Source: Sphagnum compactum (lineage: Eukaryota > Bryophyta > Sphagnopsida > Sphagnales). From it: DNA of 64,000 nt. The position numbers were made by a program, and so were the translations under genes. Positions 37,700-49,089 of the stretch are shown here, one piece after another. The first letter of the stretch is position 1, and each line of letters opens with the position of its first letter. Below the pieces are notes generated by a model that saw nothing but the letters and a program-made list of their open reading frames with translations, did not search any database and was not told where the DNA came from. The DNA is taken from positions 18,716,304-18,780,303 of the forward strand of contig OZ234496.1 in assembly GCA_965153455.1 (NCBI GenBank), in the 5' to 3' direction.

Positions 37700-38616
37700 A
37701 GTATAGTCGAGCATTCAGAGAATTTTCTAATGTATTCGGAGATTCATGAATGGATTTTCAATGTTACACCCACTCTGTAAGAACAGGAGGATCTTACACC
37801 TACTTGTTGGAGTAAGAAGTCTCTCAGTCCTAACAAGTAGATGTGAGACCCATCCCTTCCTATGTCTTGTGATTTACTTATGTTAATAATGGGTAAAGCC
37901 CCAGGGTGGGGGACATTTGAGAACCAGACTTGGCTATTGTCTCATCCTCAAGGGATGAATGCCAACCTGGGGCTTTATTTTACATGTAAAAGCCAGTGTG
38001 GGTGGGTATTTCTTTTTGTGTTGGGTATGAATTGGGTATCAGATTGGAGACATGCATATTTGCTCATAAGGTCTTATCTTTTCGAAAACCTGGACCCCCT
38101 TCTTACCCAGCATTTAGAAAAAGTTAACAGTCACTTGTGCCTCATAGCTAATGATTTAAAGATTTTAAATATTCATAACTGGACTCAACTCGAGGAGAAT
38201 AATAGCGGAGGGTCCTTGTCTTTCAAAAGCCTGAATCAATAACCTTTTTATACCTGGAGGAGGCCACAATTCGGGTTAGGTTCATTGCACATTGTTTGTG
38301 TGTTGTTTGTTTTCAGCTTGTATTGTTTCATGATTTTTGCACAACTGCCTTTAGATTGCAAGGAAAAAGGAACTCTTGCCATGTAAGCTTAAAAGATTGA
38401 AGAATGCTTGTCAAAGTTTTAAAGATTTGGCCTTGTAGGACATTGATAAGATTCGACATGTATTTTTAAGGGGTCTTTCAAAACCCCCCATAAATGAACT
38501 TGTTTGTAGCCGTCTAAGTTTATGTTAAAGAATTGAGTCTTATACATGGTTAATTGCACACCCTAACCCCTACCCTCACCTCATAATCATCCCTCTTTGA
38601 GTTTTAAGACCTGGAT
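37700..38616. other. Unassigned, probably transposon-derived sequence
   Basis: Contains GTAAAGCCCCAGG near 37892 and the facing CCTGGGGCTTTA near 37967, a foldback-like arrangement. A 126-codon open frame at 37862-38242 has no recognisable domain. The right part is the host sequence into which the hAT-like element inserted. Confidence 0.35.
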
Positions 38617-39416
38617 CAATGTTGGGTGGATATTCAAAAAATCAGGATATCCACCCCAGATATTCGATCAAATATCAAAAATGATATTTGACAGGTATCA
38701 TTGTGGATGATATCCAAGTCAATATCCAAGTTGCTGGCTGTCACCCATCATGATATTTGGCACTTTGATATTAAAAAATTATGTTGGATACAAAGACATT
38801 GATATTTGACTTGGATACCAGATCCAGAGCTCAATATCATGGTTTGTACTTACTAAGTAGGTTAGGTAACTAATTAGGTTAGGTTTGTAACACTAGCCAT
38901 TTTTTTTCCATTTTCCTAATGCATCTAAGGTGACAAGAATCCCTATACAATTTGAAACTGTTTAGGAGACATATTTTCAAAGGTCTCTTCAAAGTATTAG
39001 TTAGCAATAATTGTTATTGTGGCTATATTTTTCTTGAAAAAATAATTTATAATTTTTTTGAATTTATTTTAAATAAATAAATAAATAAATATATATTTGC
39101 CACAAAATATTCCCTTTTAACAAAAAGATGTTGCGTTTTGGAGATTTTTCGCCCCAAAAAAACAGACTAGAACCCAGCATAATTGGTAAGTGAATTTTAA
39201 TATCTGGATTTGTTGGTATCTGACTAATAAATAAACGATGGATATCCAAAAACACTGATATAGGGATCAGATTACAAATGTGAAAATCAGATATTCGACC
39301 AGGATATCTAAATTTTAAAAATAATAAAAGTATAATATCCTTATTTGATAAACAAAAGAAAAGCAAATATCCTTATTTGATGGATGTCCCAAAAGCATGA
39401 TATTCGCCCAACACTG
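38617..39416. mobile_element. hAT-like non-autonomous transposon, 800 bp
   Basis: The left end reads CAATGTTGGGTGGATATTC; the right end, on the other strand, reads CAGTGTTGGGCGAATATC, with 14 of the first 17 positions shared. The flanks are ACCTGGAT (38609-38616) and ACCTGGAC (39417-39424), an 8 bp target-site duplication with one mismatch. An 8 bp duplication and a CAGTG-type terminus fit the hAT superfamily. The inside is rich in GATATT/AATATC and has no transposase, only a fortuitous 100-codon minus frame and an (AAAT)n run. Confidence 0.75.
39070..39096. repeat. (AAAT)n microsatellite inside the hAT-like element
   Basis: A run of AAATA units followed by TATATATT. Confidence 0.85.
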
Positions 39417-39424
39417 ACCTGGAC

Positions 39425-41126
39425 CCCAGTGGTTCTTTAAATCTCTTAAAAATAAAAGAACTGGCTCCATGTGATTCTTTTAACTTTTGTTTTCAAATAC
39501 CGACCCCACACTGGTAAAAACCTCGGCTGATTATATCAGTGCAATTTGGGGCCACCTTGCACACCATAATTTCTGGGCATAGGCTGAAAGTGGGAGATTT
39601 CCCCATCGTAGGAGCAGGGCATAGGAGGGAGGTCAGTTTCTTCTAATGCAACCTCAGCCGTTCATCTCCTTGTTTTGTTACAAAGTGGAAGGCACTTTTG
39701 AGGTACTCTTATAAGTGCCTTCCCTATAGAAAAGCATAGATCCCTACTTTCTGAAGTGGCAAGAATATGTCGGTTCTATCTTGATCTCCAAACACAGGAA
39801 ATGGAAGACAGCCATAGTCCTACGACTGATTAGTTACCGTGTTTGAGAGAAGTCCCCCAAACACCATACCTTATTCTCATGACAAATTAATCCTCGTGTT
39901 TTGACATGTCCAGAGGGCTGTTACAGTATTCTGGACAGATCCTGAAAATAAGAAGGTAAAACCGCTCCTAGGCTGCCCCCCAAAAAACTATTTGTTCCCG
40001 CGTCCTGGACATGTACTGGGAAAAAGTCACCCTGATGGGCATGTCCTCAAGACCAGGATTCAACATGCTCTTGAGAAATGTCGAAAATCAACACACATTT
40101 TTTCCCATTTTGGGGCCCATATATAAGTTGACAAATTCGGTTTCACCATAGTGAGCAAGCCCAGGTAAACCCTGATGCTTGTAGGTCACCTTGGTGACCT
40201 AGCCTGCAAAGGATCTATACCTTCCTGCAGGCAAAGGAGGTATATAGGATACTAGATGGGTGCTAGGTAAGTAGATCACTATATTCTTTTTTTTTTATAT
40301 AGCTCAAAAGGAAATTCATCCGCAAGAAAGTTTAACAAATATTTGGTTATATGAAATGAGATTTATGAAAAATTTTAAATTTTTTTGAGCTTGCTTTTAT
40401 ATTGTTGCCCATTACCACCTTATGGAACAAGGTCGAAAGCCCAGTAGTACTACTAGGCTAGTACTATGCTTTTGCCACATTCCTAGGTAGAACATACCTT
40501 AGCAGGTCCTACTGCAGAACCTGATACTCACGGCCTTAGTACAAACTTCCAAAGTCTCAGGATGGAATTTGGAAACAAGGGCGTTGGAGGTGAAAACAGG
40601 CACTAACAGGCCCGAGCGTCCAACACGGTACTACCTCCAAACTTGGTACTCCCTGGCTGGGAAAGGGCGTTAGACGCTTTTATGGATAAAAAGGGGCCTA
40701 CAAGGCGCTACCACCGAATCTCGTACCACAAGTGGGCTAGTACCAGGCTGCAAATGCTTTCCTAGGTAGAAGGGGGCCCTACTGCCCTACCGGTAAGTAC
40801 ATTACCAAACCATCAACCGGCCACATAGCTTCGATGCTAGGGACCATCACTGCTTCACCGTGGATAACATAGTTTGGATGATCACGATTGAAAGCGCTGG
40901 GCACAATAGCCATGGCAGCTGCTGTCGTTGCACCGATGTCAGGGCACCCTTCACTTCACTAGGTGATGATCACCCAAACTGTTGATAACTCAAACTATGT
41001 TTGCCCTCTGAGTGGATCCACACAACCATTTATGTCACATATTAAGTTTGGCAGGGTTTCATGAGTTACTTACGATTTTATGGAGTGAGGAGATTTTTTT
41101 TCTCTAGACATCTATAGAAGTGCAAC
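39425..41126. other. Intergenic DNA upstream of the first dirigent gene
   Basis: No gene recognised. A hairpin with 9 bp arms (AAGGCACTT ... AAGTGCCTT) lies at about 39689-39721. Repeated GTACTA/CCTACT-rich phrases run from 40.4 to 40.8 kb. An imperfect inverted repeat built on AACATAGTTTGGATGATCAC lies at 40866-40885 against 40965-41002. Confidence 0.4.
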
Positions 41127-41181
41127 TAGCTAGTAATTTTTATCCAATAGACTCCAGTAAAAATCCCTACTTGCACTTAGC

Positions 41182-41188
41182 TATATAT
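41182..41188 (+). promoter_or_regulatory. TATA box of dirigent-like gene 1
   Basis: TATATAT in AGCTATATATCTCC, about 320 bp before the ATG. It is conserved in copy 2. The leader that follows is CT-rich. Confidence 0.55.
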
Positions 41189-41503
41189 CTCCTGGCTCTA
41201 ATCATTAAGTTTCAAGCGCTCTCCTCTCCTCGTCAGCGTCTCCTGTCTGGCTTTTCTTCTCCTCTTTTGAGCTCCTTCGGGTCCCTTCCACAGCTCTGCA
41301 GTAGTTCTACAACTCCTCAGCTTGCTCTGAAGCTCTTTCTTCGCTAGACTTGGTTCATATTCCCGTCAATAGACTTTCCAGTACGAGTTCAGCCTTCATT
41401 CAAGTGTTTATAAGCTAATTCATTGAGCTGCCGACAGGTCCTCCTGCACACTGCAGAGGAATTTTATTGTTTCAAGATTTGAAACTTAAGAGTGGTTGCG
41501 GAC

Positions 41504-42049
41504 ATGGTGATAGCGAAGGGAGGGAGTTTGGTGGCCAGTGCAGCAGTGGCTGCAATTCTGCTGATCGTGTGTATCAGCAGTACGCCGGGAGTGAGTGCAT
41601 CAACCGTGGAATTCTTTGTGCATGACTCCATCTTGGTCGAAAATGCCACTGCCACACTGGTAGCCGGACCCGGAGGCGACTTGACCAAGCTGCAGAAGGG
41701 TGTGATCATTGTGGTAGACACCGTCATCACCGAAACTTGCGACCCGAACTCCACTCAGTTAGGGAAGTTTGAGGGACTGTACATCCTCGATGGAACGGTC
41801 AAATATCGCATTGAAGCCACTGTTATCATCGACTTTCCTTTGGATTTGGTTGAAAGCACTTACGAGATCTTGGGACAACGCACATCGTTCAACGGAACAG
41901 ACGACAGGACACTTGCAGTTGTTGCAGGCACCGGCTTCTTCCAGGGCCAAACAGGATTTGCCTCCGTCCAGACGGTAAACCAAACGCTGTATGGCACCAG
42001 CGGTGCACAGACTAACGTACAGCAGTGGATACTGGCTGTGGGCAAGTAG
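41504..42049 (+). CDS. Dirigent-like secreted protein, copy 1
   Basis: Intronless, 181 aa. Residues 1-33 form a signal peptide: a short basic start, a hydrophobic core (AAVAAILLIVC) and a small-residue cleavage region (GVSAS). The mature part follows the dirigent beta-barrel pattern: FFVHDS (37-42), DPNSTQLGKFEGLYI (80-94, for the usual S-x-x-VG-x-A-Q-G-x-Y), and the diagnostic AVVAGTGFFQGQTGFA (138-153, for VVGGTGxFRxARGYA). Dirigent proteins guide stereoselective coupling of phenoxy radicals or related cyclisations in the cell wall, and many are defence-induced. The identity is divergent, so the substrate cannot be inferred. There are N-glycosylation sequons at Asn48, 82, 130 and 159. The ATG at 41504 is chosen because no ATG precedes it in frame. 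Copy 2 lies 5.46 kb downstream in the same direction. Confidence 0.85.
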   Translation: MVIAKGGSLVASAAVAAILLIVCISSTPGVSASTVEFFVHDSILVENATATLVAGPGGDLTKLQKGVIIVVDTVITETCDPNSTQLGKFEGLYILDGTVKYRIEATVIIDFPLDLVESTYEILGQRTSFNGTDDRTLAVVAGTGFFQGQTGFASVQTVNQTLYGTSGAQTNVQQWILAVGK

Positions 42050-42535
42050 AAATTTCTGTGCAGTACAGTACTAATACTGTGTCCAAGAGTACTTACGACA
42101 AGAAATGTTGTAAGCCTCTCCTGTCTAGACTCTTGCGTGCGTCTAGTACTCCCTCTTTTGGCAGCAGCAGCTGAGATGATCTTTAAGTCTCATTCTCAAC
42201 ACTTGTCGACATATCCAGAACACAGGATTCATGTCACATATATTTGTAGAAAAACTGTACTGGGAAGTGAATTACTTTGCAAGATATCTCAAGTTCATGG
42301 TTTTTTGGGTGATGAGCAGATTTTAATAAAGAGTTTATCTGAAATTGATCTGGTTGACTATGTGAATATATATATGTTTGCTGTTTTTTTGTTTCTTTTT
42401 TTTCAGTTTTGTGATGCAGTTCAACTTTGAAGAAAGGGGTTTTTCTTTCCAGTTTTGTGAGGTAAGTTGAGTGGTGATCATCTCACAAGAGGACTTAAAC
42501 AAATTCCGCTGAATCTGAGAGAGGAAGTAGAATTC

Positions 42536-45500
42536 TATGGAACCCTGTAATATATGTTGACAGAAATACTAGAACTGATAGTCTAAATCTGGGAATTTCA
42601 AATTTTTTTCAATAAAATGTGGGTCGGGACTAACTTGTTTTTAAATTACCTCCAGAGTAGTAAAATAAATACATTAGTTGGACCGAGTTCACGTCATTTT
42701 TGTAAAAATGTAAGGGTCTTCCCCTTGATCGACATCACAAACTTTTGATGGCAATATAGTTGTACAAGCACTGTGCTGGCCCCTTGAGAGTGATTTATGC
42801 ACAGTATCTCTGATGGTTCGGTGATCAGCAGACTTCTATAAAGACATCTGAAATTGATAGGGTAGCTAAAAGTGTCTTATTAAAATCTGCTGATCAAATA
42901 ACCATGCGATAAAATACTCTGTAATTTATGAATACAGCAAAATTCTGGACTATTTCTATCATGGTTCAACAAATCGGAACTTTCTTAGAAATCTAATAAT
43001 GTGACAGATTATTGCTGGCTGCTGTAAGTAGCCAGACTATAAATTGAGCAGGTTTTTGGGCAGGTTCTAGGAAGAGGTTGTTATTTAGTGCTAAATCTTT
43101 CTTGGCATGCTTGTTGGTAATGCTACAAAAAAAATGGAAAAAAGAACATTGCATAGTAACACTCTGGAGAGTTTTGTTCTTGAATTTTGTTATCTTGCTC
43201 AAGTGGCAATAATCTTACAAGTATGTGTAGCTAAATTTGGCGATATTTAAAATATGAAATTATAATATCTGAAGCATCCCATCATATAGTAGGAAATTGT
43301 GACAGTTTTAGACAATTTTTCCTTTTCATGAAATTTTTTTTTGATAAACAAAATGTATTTTCATTTTAATGTATATTCAACCACTCACTTGAAAGATGAT
43401 GGAACTTGAACATATTTACTACGCAAATGCAGATAGAAATGCCTTTTCTGTTTGAGCTTCAATATTATTAGTAAGGGTGGATCAAACTATGTGTAAGTTG
43501 TAAGTGAATTGAAGTTGTTTGATTTTTTTAAAGGTTTATGCCATCCAAAGGCCAAAATATGGGGCTTTTCCAAGGGGAAACTGTAATTATTATGATAGAA
43601 ATATGCTGGATGGTTCATGCTGGAAAATTCCTGACTTTTTACAACTAGTTCACAGTATGAGAAGTTTTCTTTAAAAATTTGGATCAGTTTCAATCTTCTT
43701 CGGAGTTCAAGAAATTGGGAGAACGAATTTTTTAGCAAGCTATGGAGGCTCTAAGGTCAATTGTGGAGTCCAATTTATTTTGCAAGAGTCCACAAAGTGA
43801 TCGTTTTGGGCTCCACAAGCTCAATCTTATATTACTGGGCACAACTCTCTCACGTTTCATGTTCATTCAGCCACACTGTGTAACACATTTCCAACTGCTA
43901 CAAATGCCTAGTGTCTAAGAACATAATTGTTTTGTTTTGAAGAAGCCGCTAATCATGATGTAATGCTTATGCTCCTGTGCAAATTGAAACCAACTGCAGT
44001 TAAGATAAGAAACCGTGCATGAAGTTCCCAAAAAGTGAATTCATAGTTCAAAAGTAACACTTGACCAAGATTCCTCAAAATGTGGGACCCAATGAAAACT
44101 ACATTTTCCATAGTCTCTTGGACTTACTGGCCTCTGTTAAAGGATACCACAAGGAATAATGTGGAAAACTCCATCCGTATAGCTTTGCACACACCCTACC
44201 ATATCATTGCCACTATAAGAACAGTAAGGTCTTAGGTGGCAGATCATGTCATTTCCTTGATCAGAGTATGCGACATGATCTTCTGGTGATGATGATACAC
44301 TTGTTGTAATAGTGACCAAAATGTGCCTGCTGAACATGAATTTCATTTAAATTGTTCAATCTGCCATCCCAGACATTAATGTCATGGATATAAATATGGC
44401 CTCTTCCTCGGCCAAACTCACCAATGCTGTAACAATGTCAGAAATATATATTGATGGCTACTGGCCTCCGGGCATGTGTTTTTAGCCGCCAGATGATGAT
44501 GCACACAGTCATCACCATACGCACATGTCATAATCCTCAAGAACATACTGGTGGTGATCCTACGTTTCCAGTGAATTAGTTTGGGACCAAGCTTGGTCCC
44601 TATATGTCTTTTGATGGGCAATATTTTGTCTATCACTCTGTGGATGACTTAAAATTGACGACAACTGGAAAAAAACGGAATTCAAAGACTTTGAGTTAAA
44701 GGATTAGAGATTGAACTTGAAGACTTTATCAGACAAAATACAAGCACATTTTGCAAAGGGCAACACCTCCTCCTGATTTGCAACGTCGCCAACTCGTCTT
44801 TGAATTTTTCATATGCTACACATTCTTTCAAAATGTCAAACACATAACCACTGACTTTTTTGGTGGTTTTCGCCATTTTGTGAGAAATATTTGTAAAATT
44901 GTAAAATTATTTTTAATCAGTAAAATCACCAAAAATCATGACAAGCACCTACAATATGAAAGGGTGCTCAAGACTTCCTACTTTCATATTCTGAATATTG
45001 CCAAATTTGACTAAATATACTTATGATCAGCACTTGAGCAACATCACAAAATGGAGAGAAAAGCACACTACATTTAATCAACATAACTAAAAATAATGAT
45101 AAAATAAAATTTTACAATTCAAGTGAATAGGAAAATAATATAGATAATGATCATCTCACGTGTAAAAGAAGTCAATCCAAGGCCTAAAGGCTGCCCTTTT
45201 CACAAAATACTAATTCTGAGTTTTAATCCTTAACTCTTTTTCTGGTGTGACATCTGACATAACGTTTCGACAGATCCTTCCAGTGAAAAGATGCAAGTTG
45301 ACTGATGGATAAACCCAAAGACGATGCATATCAAAAGTGGAACAGCTGATCCAACCTTGTTACAGGCTACAGCCTCAAATTCAGCTTTACCAGTTTCATC
45401 CTTCATTGAAAATGCATGTAGTTTCTGGAAATAATTAAATAATTTCTCCAAAAAAAACTGATCAATAGGTTCATAAAGTTTGAGAAAACTTTTCCTCTTG

Positions 45501-46388
45501 AGCATTAAAGTTGTAGTACAGTTTAGGCTCCAGGACTGGTGTGACCCAGCACCCATGAACCGTTGAGGCCCTCCAGTTGGATGAAACTCAATTTCACAAA
45601 CCCGTGCACACTTTTGGAACCCTCAGCTGTGGGGGGGCTAGCTGGGAACAAGGACTCAATGAAATAAAGCATTTTCATCCTGTCCAGGCATCATCCATCC
45701 ATGGTGGGGCATTCCTGAGCGCTAATTCAGTCTGGCCTTACCTTCGTACAGCCTTTAATTGGTGGCACCTGTTTATTACCTTCCCCCTCTCAGTAGTGAC
45801 CAGTGTTGCGTTAGCATGTAAGGTGCAACTTGGGTATATGGTACTGGTATTATTACTACGTGTTGAAGAACATACAAGTCGAATGTATCATATAACCTGA
45901 GGCAATACCAGTACCAGAATGGATGGGACTTGAGGTAATACCAGGTGTATACCTGCCTTATATACCAGGTCCAATACCAGGCAAAAGTTGGCATTGGTCC
46001 TAATACCGGTACCAGACGGGTATGAAAGTTTTTTTAAAAAAGGTACCCATTACTAATACTTGCCAGCTATGGGAGCCAAAAAACAAACCCCCATAACAGG
46101 ACAAGTCTGGTTCCTATTTCTTTTCAAATTGTGAGATAGGTGGAATGGTGATCTTCTACAAGAGGAATTAGCCAGATTTGTCTAGAGGATACAGGGAAAA
46201 GTAAAAAATTTCTGCAACCCGCTATATTCCAGCGAGATGCTAGAGCCTGTAATCTAAATATGGCGATTTCAACCTTTTTTTCCCCTCGAAATGTGCCGTA
46301 TTTGGGGGTTCTTTCCCAAAATATCCTTATAGAAGTCGCAGCTTTGTAGACCGCCGGGCTTGTTACGGTGTGTTTTAAAGTCGATACC
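42536..46388. other. Spacer between the two dirigent copies
   Basis: No gene recognised. The stretch 44.85-45.02 kb shows weak resemblance to the dispersed repeat family. From 45.8 to 46.05 kb there are repeated TACCAGTACC/ATACCAGG phrases. An open frame at 45230-45556 (minus) is unassigned. Confidence 0.4.
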
Positions 46389-46560
46389 TGTCCAACACGG
46401 TGACCACTTCCCCGCATTCAACCCTGTACCTTCCCAAGTCAATCCTGTATGAAGGTCAATACGTGTCCAACACAGTGCCCACTTCCCCGCACTCAACCGT
46501 GTACCTTCCCCAGTCAATCCTGTCCGACACGGTACCCACTTGCCCGCATTCAACCCTGTA
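46389..46560. repeat. Short minisatellite next to the dirigent duplication edge
   Basis: TGTCCRACACRGTRMCCACTT followed by CCCGCAYTCAACC starts at 46389, 46464 and 46521. The last unit ends about 12 bp before copy 2 of the dirigent repeat begins. Confidence 0.85.
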
Positions 46561-46626
46561 CCGAATTTGAATAGCTAGTAATTTTTATTCAATAGACTCC
46601 AGTACAAATCCCTACTTGCACTTAGC

Positions 46627-46633
46627 TATATAT
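46627..46633 (+). promoter_or_regulatory. TATA box of dirigent-like gene 2
   Basis: TATATAT, at the position matching 41182-41188 in copy 1. Confidence 0.55.
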
Positions 46634-46967
46634 CTCCTGGCTGTAGTCATTAAGTTTCAAGCGCTCTCCTCTCCTCGCCAGCCTCTCCTCTCCTCGTCAG
46701 CGTCTCCTGTCTGGCTTTTCTTCTCCTCTTTTGAGCTCCTTCGGGTCCCTTCCACAGCTCTGCAGTAGTTCTACAACTCCTCAGCTTGCTCTGAAGCTCT
46801 TTCTTCGCTAGACTTGGTTCATATTCCCGTCAATAGACTTTCCAGTACGAGTTCAGCCTTCATTCAAGTGTTTATAAGCTAATTCATTGAGCTGCCGACA
46901 GGTCCTCCTGCACACTGCAGAGGAATTTTATTGTTTCAGGTTTAAAAACTTAAGAGTGGTTGCTGAC

Positions 46968-47513
46968 ATGGTGATAGCGAAGGGAGGGAGTTTGGTGGCC
47001 AGTGCAGCAGTAGCTGCAATTCTGCTGATCGTGTGTATCAGCAGTACGCCGGGAGTGAGTGCATCAACCGTGACATTCTTTGTGCATGACTCCATCTTGG
47101 TCGAAAATGCCACTGCCACACTGGTAGCCGGACCCGGAGGCGACTTGACCAAGCTGCAGAAGGGTGTGATCATTGTGACAGACACCGTCATCACCGAAAC
47201 TGCCGACCCGAACTCCACTCAGTTAGGGAAGTTTGAGGGACTGTACATCCTCGATGGAGGGGTCAAATATCGCATTGAAGCCACTGTCATCATCGACTTT
47301 CCTTTGGATTTGGTTGAAAGCACTTACGAGATCTTGGGACAACGCACATCGTTCAACTCAACAGACGACAGGACACTTGCAGTTGTTGCAGGCACCGGCT
47401 TCTTCCAGGGCCAAACAGGATTTGCCTCCGTCCAGACGGTAAACCAAACGCTGTATGGCACCAGCGGTGCACAGAGAAACATACAGCAGTGGATACTGGC
47501 TGTGGGCAAGTAG
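46968..47513 (+). CDS. Dirigent-like secreted protein, copy 2
   Basis: Intronless, 181 aa, with the same signal peptide and dirigent motifs as copy 1. It differs from copy 1 at seven residues: E36T, V71T, C79A, T98G, G131S, T170R, V172I. All four N-x-T sequons are kept; G131S changes only the middle residue of one. Promoter, leader and about 450 bp of 3' sequence are duplicated with the gene, so both copies could be expressed. No break or lost start was seen. Loss of Cys79 removes a cysteine from the mature protein. The open frame extends upstream to 46887, but only through non-ATG codons, so the ATG at 46968 is used. Confidence 0.85.
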   Translation: MVIAKGGSLVASAAVAAILLIVCISSTPGVSASTVTFFVHDSILVENATATLVAGPGGDLTKLQKGVIIVTDTVITETADPNSTQLGKFEGLYILDGGVKYRIEATVIIDFPLDLVESTYEILGQRTSFNSTDDRTLAVVAGTGFFQGQTGFASVQTVNQTLYGTSGAQRNIQQWILAVGK

Positions 47514-47957
47514 AAATTTCTGTGCAGTACAGTACTAATACTGTGTCCAAGAGTACTTACGACAAGAAATGTTGTAAGCCTCTCCTGTCTAGACTCTTGC
47601 GTGAGTCTAGTACTGCCTCTTTTGGCAGCAGCAGCTGAGATGATCTTTAAGTCTCACGCTCAATACTAGTCGACATATCCAGAACACAGGATTCATGTCA
47701 CATATATTTGTAGAAGAACTGTACTGGGGAGTGAATACCTTTCCAAGATATCTCAAGTTCATGGTTTTTTGGGTGATGAGCAGATTTTAATAAAGAGTTT
47801 ATCTGAAATTGATCTGGTTGAGTAAGTATGTGAATATATGTATGTTTGCTGTTTTTTTGTTTCTTTTTTTTCAGTTTTGTGAGGTAAGTGGAGTGGTGAT
47901 CATCTCAGAAGAGGACTTAAACAAATTTCGCTGAATCTGAGAGAGGTAGTAGAATTC

Positions 47958-49089
47958 CAACAGTGGACTGGTCCACCTGGTATAAACCACACACCTGCCC
48001 CATGTCTCCTCCACCCCACCAGGTCTGAGATCTGCACAACACAACAACAACAACCCATTTTCAACACTCAGATGATGCACAAAAATCTGGCATAAGTAAG
48101 AAGACTGTAAACCCCATCAGTCCCAACAAAGCAAGAGAAAATAAAATAGCAGGCAATAAAACCCAAAGGCTGTTGTTTCACCCAAAGACAAAAAGAAGTC
48201 CGACACAGTCTCTGTCTGTTTGTCTGTCTGTCTTTCCTTTGGCAGGAAACAGGATTCCGAACTTTTTCCTTCCAACCCAAGGAAGAAATCTTTAAGCAGA
48301 TTAGTTAGAAACTCATTCAGCAACAATTTGCAAGTATTGAATCCATGATGCACTCAAAAAGGGTGAAGACAAAAAAAAAGGGGATCATCAATCCTTCCTG
48401 CTTTTCTTTATTTTCTTTTGTGGCCAAGCAAAACTACTCTGCTCACCATCATCAACAAATGAATACCTATACAAACCCACTGAATCTCCGTTCACAAAAA
48501 AAGAAGAAAAAGGAGCATATAACCATGGAGAGTTTGTTGACAAAAACTCCACACAATAACAATTTGAAGAAGGAAGGCTAGGGAGGTGGCGGTTGCTGCT
48601 AGTGGTGATGCTGTGATTGATGGTGACTTTGATGCTGCTTGTGAGCTCCACAACCAACAAATCGTAGATCTGACACTGGAGATGCATGCAAAGGGAGTCC
48701 AAGACGAACACCTACTAAGAGGTTGCTTTCATCCACACTATGACCTTCTGCAGCTGGTTCAACTCTTCCTTCACTCGACACACCGTCATAATCACCGTGT
48801 CTGGCTGCTGGCAGTATTACTAGTGGTGATCCCGCCCTGACTCCTGAAATCCTTGCTGGGCTCAACAGTGCTTTTATCGGAGGAAGGGGTTCTTTTAGTG
48901 TTTTAGCTCATCCCACAGAGCAAAATATCACTGTGGGCAAACATAATAAAACTTCCAAGAAGCTTTCATATGCTCTTTACACTTTTGATCCATCTGAAGG
49001 AAATAGGATAATATCACACAATGGACAAACTCAGAACCACCTGAGGGCAACGCATTAACAGTGACATTTAAATTACAACATACACACAC
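47958..49089. other. Unassigned sequence downstream of dirigent copy 2
   Basis: No gene recognised. An 84-codon plus-strand frame at 48586-48840 overlaps an 88-codon minus-strand frame; composition does not favour either. A TCTG/TTTG microsatellite-like run lies near 48215-48235. Confidence 0.35.

Larger units (their letters stand above)
41127..42535 (+). repeat. Direct repeat copy 1 (dirigent gene with promoter and 3' region)
   Basis: Homologous to 46572-47957. Similarity begins at TAGCTAGTAATTTTTAT and ends at GTAGAATTC. Relative to copy 2 it lacks 19 bp in the leader, where copy 2 has a tandem CTCTCCTCTCCTC-containing duplication, and has about 46 extra bp in the 3' region between two CAGTTTTGTGA words. 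Confidence 0.95.
46572..47957 (+). repeat. Direct repeat copy 2 (dirigent gene with promoter and 3' region)
   Basis: Homologous to 41127-42535 in the same orientation. It differs by a 19 bp gain in the leader, a net 42 bp loss in the 3' region and scattered substitutions. The coding parts differ at 15 of 546 positions by hand alignment. Confidence 0.95.

Noticed and set aside
37862-38242. 126-codon plus-strand frame as a gene
   Set aside because: No domain, no splice context, and it spans a foldback of GTAAAGCCCC / GGGGCTTTA typical of repeat DNA.
41464-41754. Open frame of 96 codons on the minus strand of the dirigent gene (and its twin at 46928-47218)
   Set aside because: Antisense shadow of a real coding region; conserved in both copies only because the sense strand is.
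46887-46967. Longer N-terminus for dirigent copy 2
   Set aside because: The extension has only non-ATG codons as possible starts, and in copy 1 the equivalent stretch is not open in the same way; the shared ATG gives a normal signal peptide.
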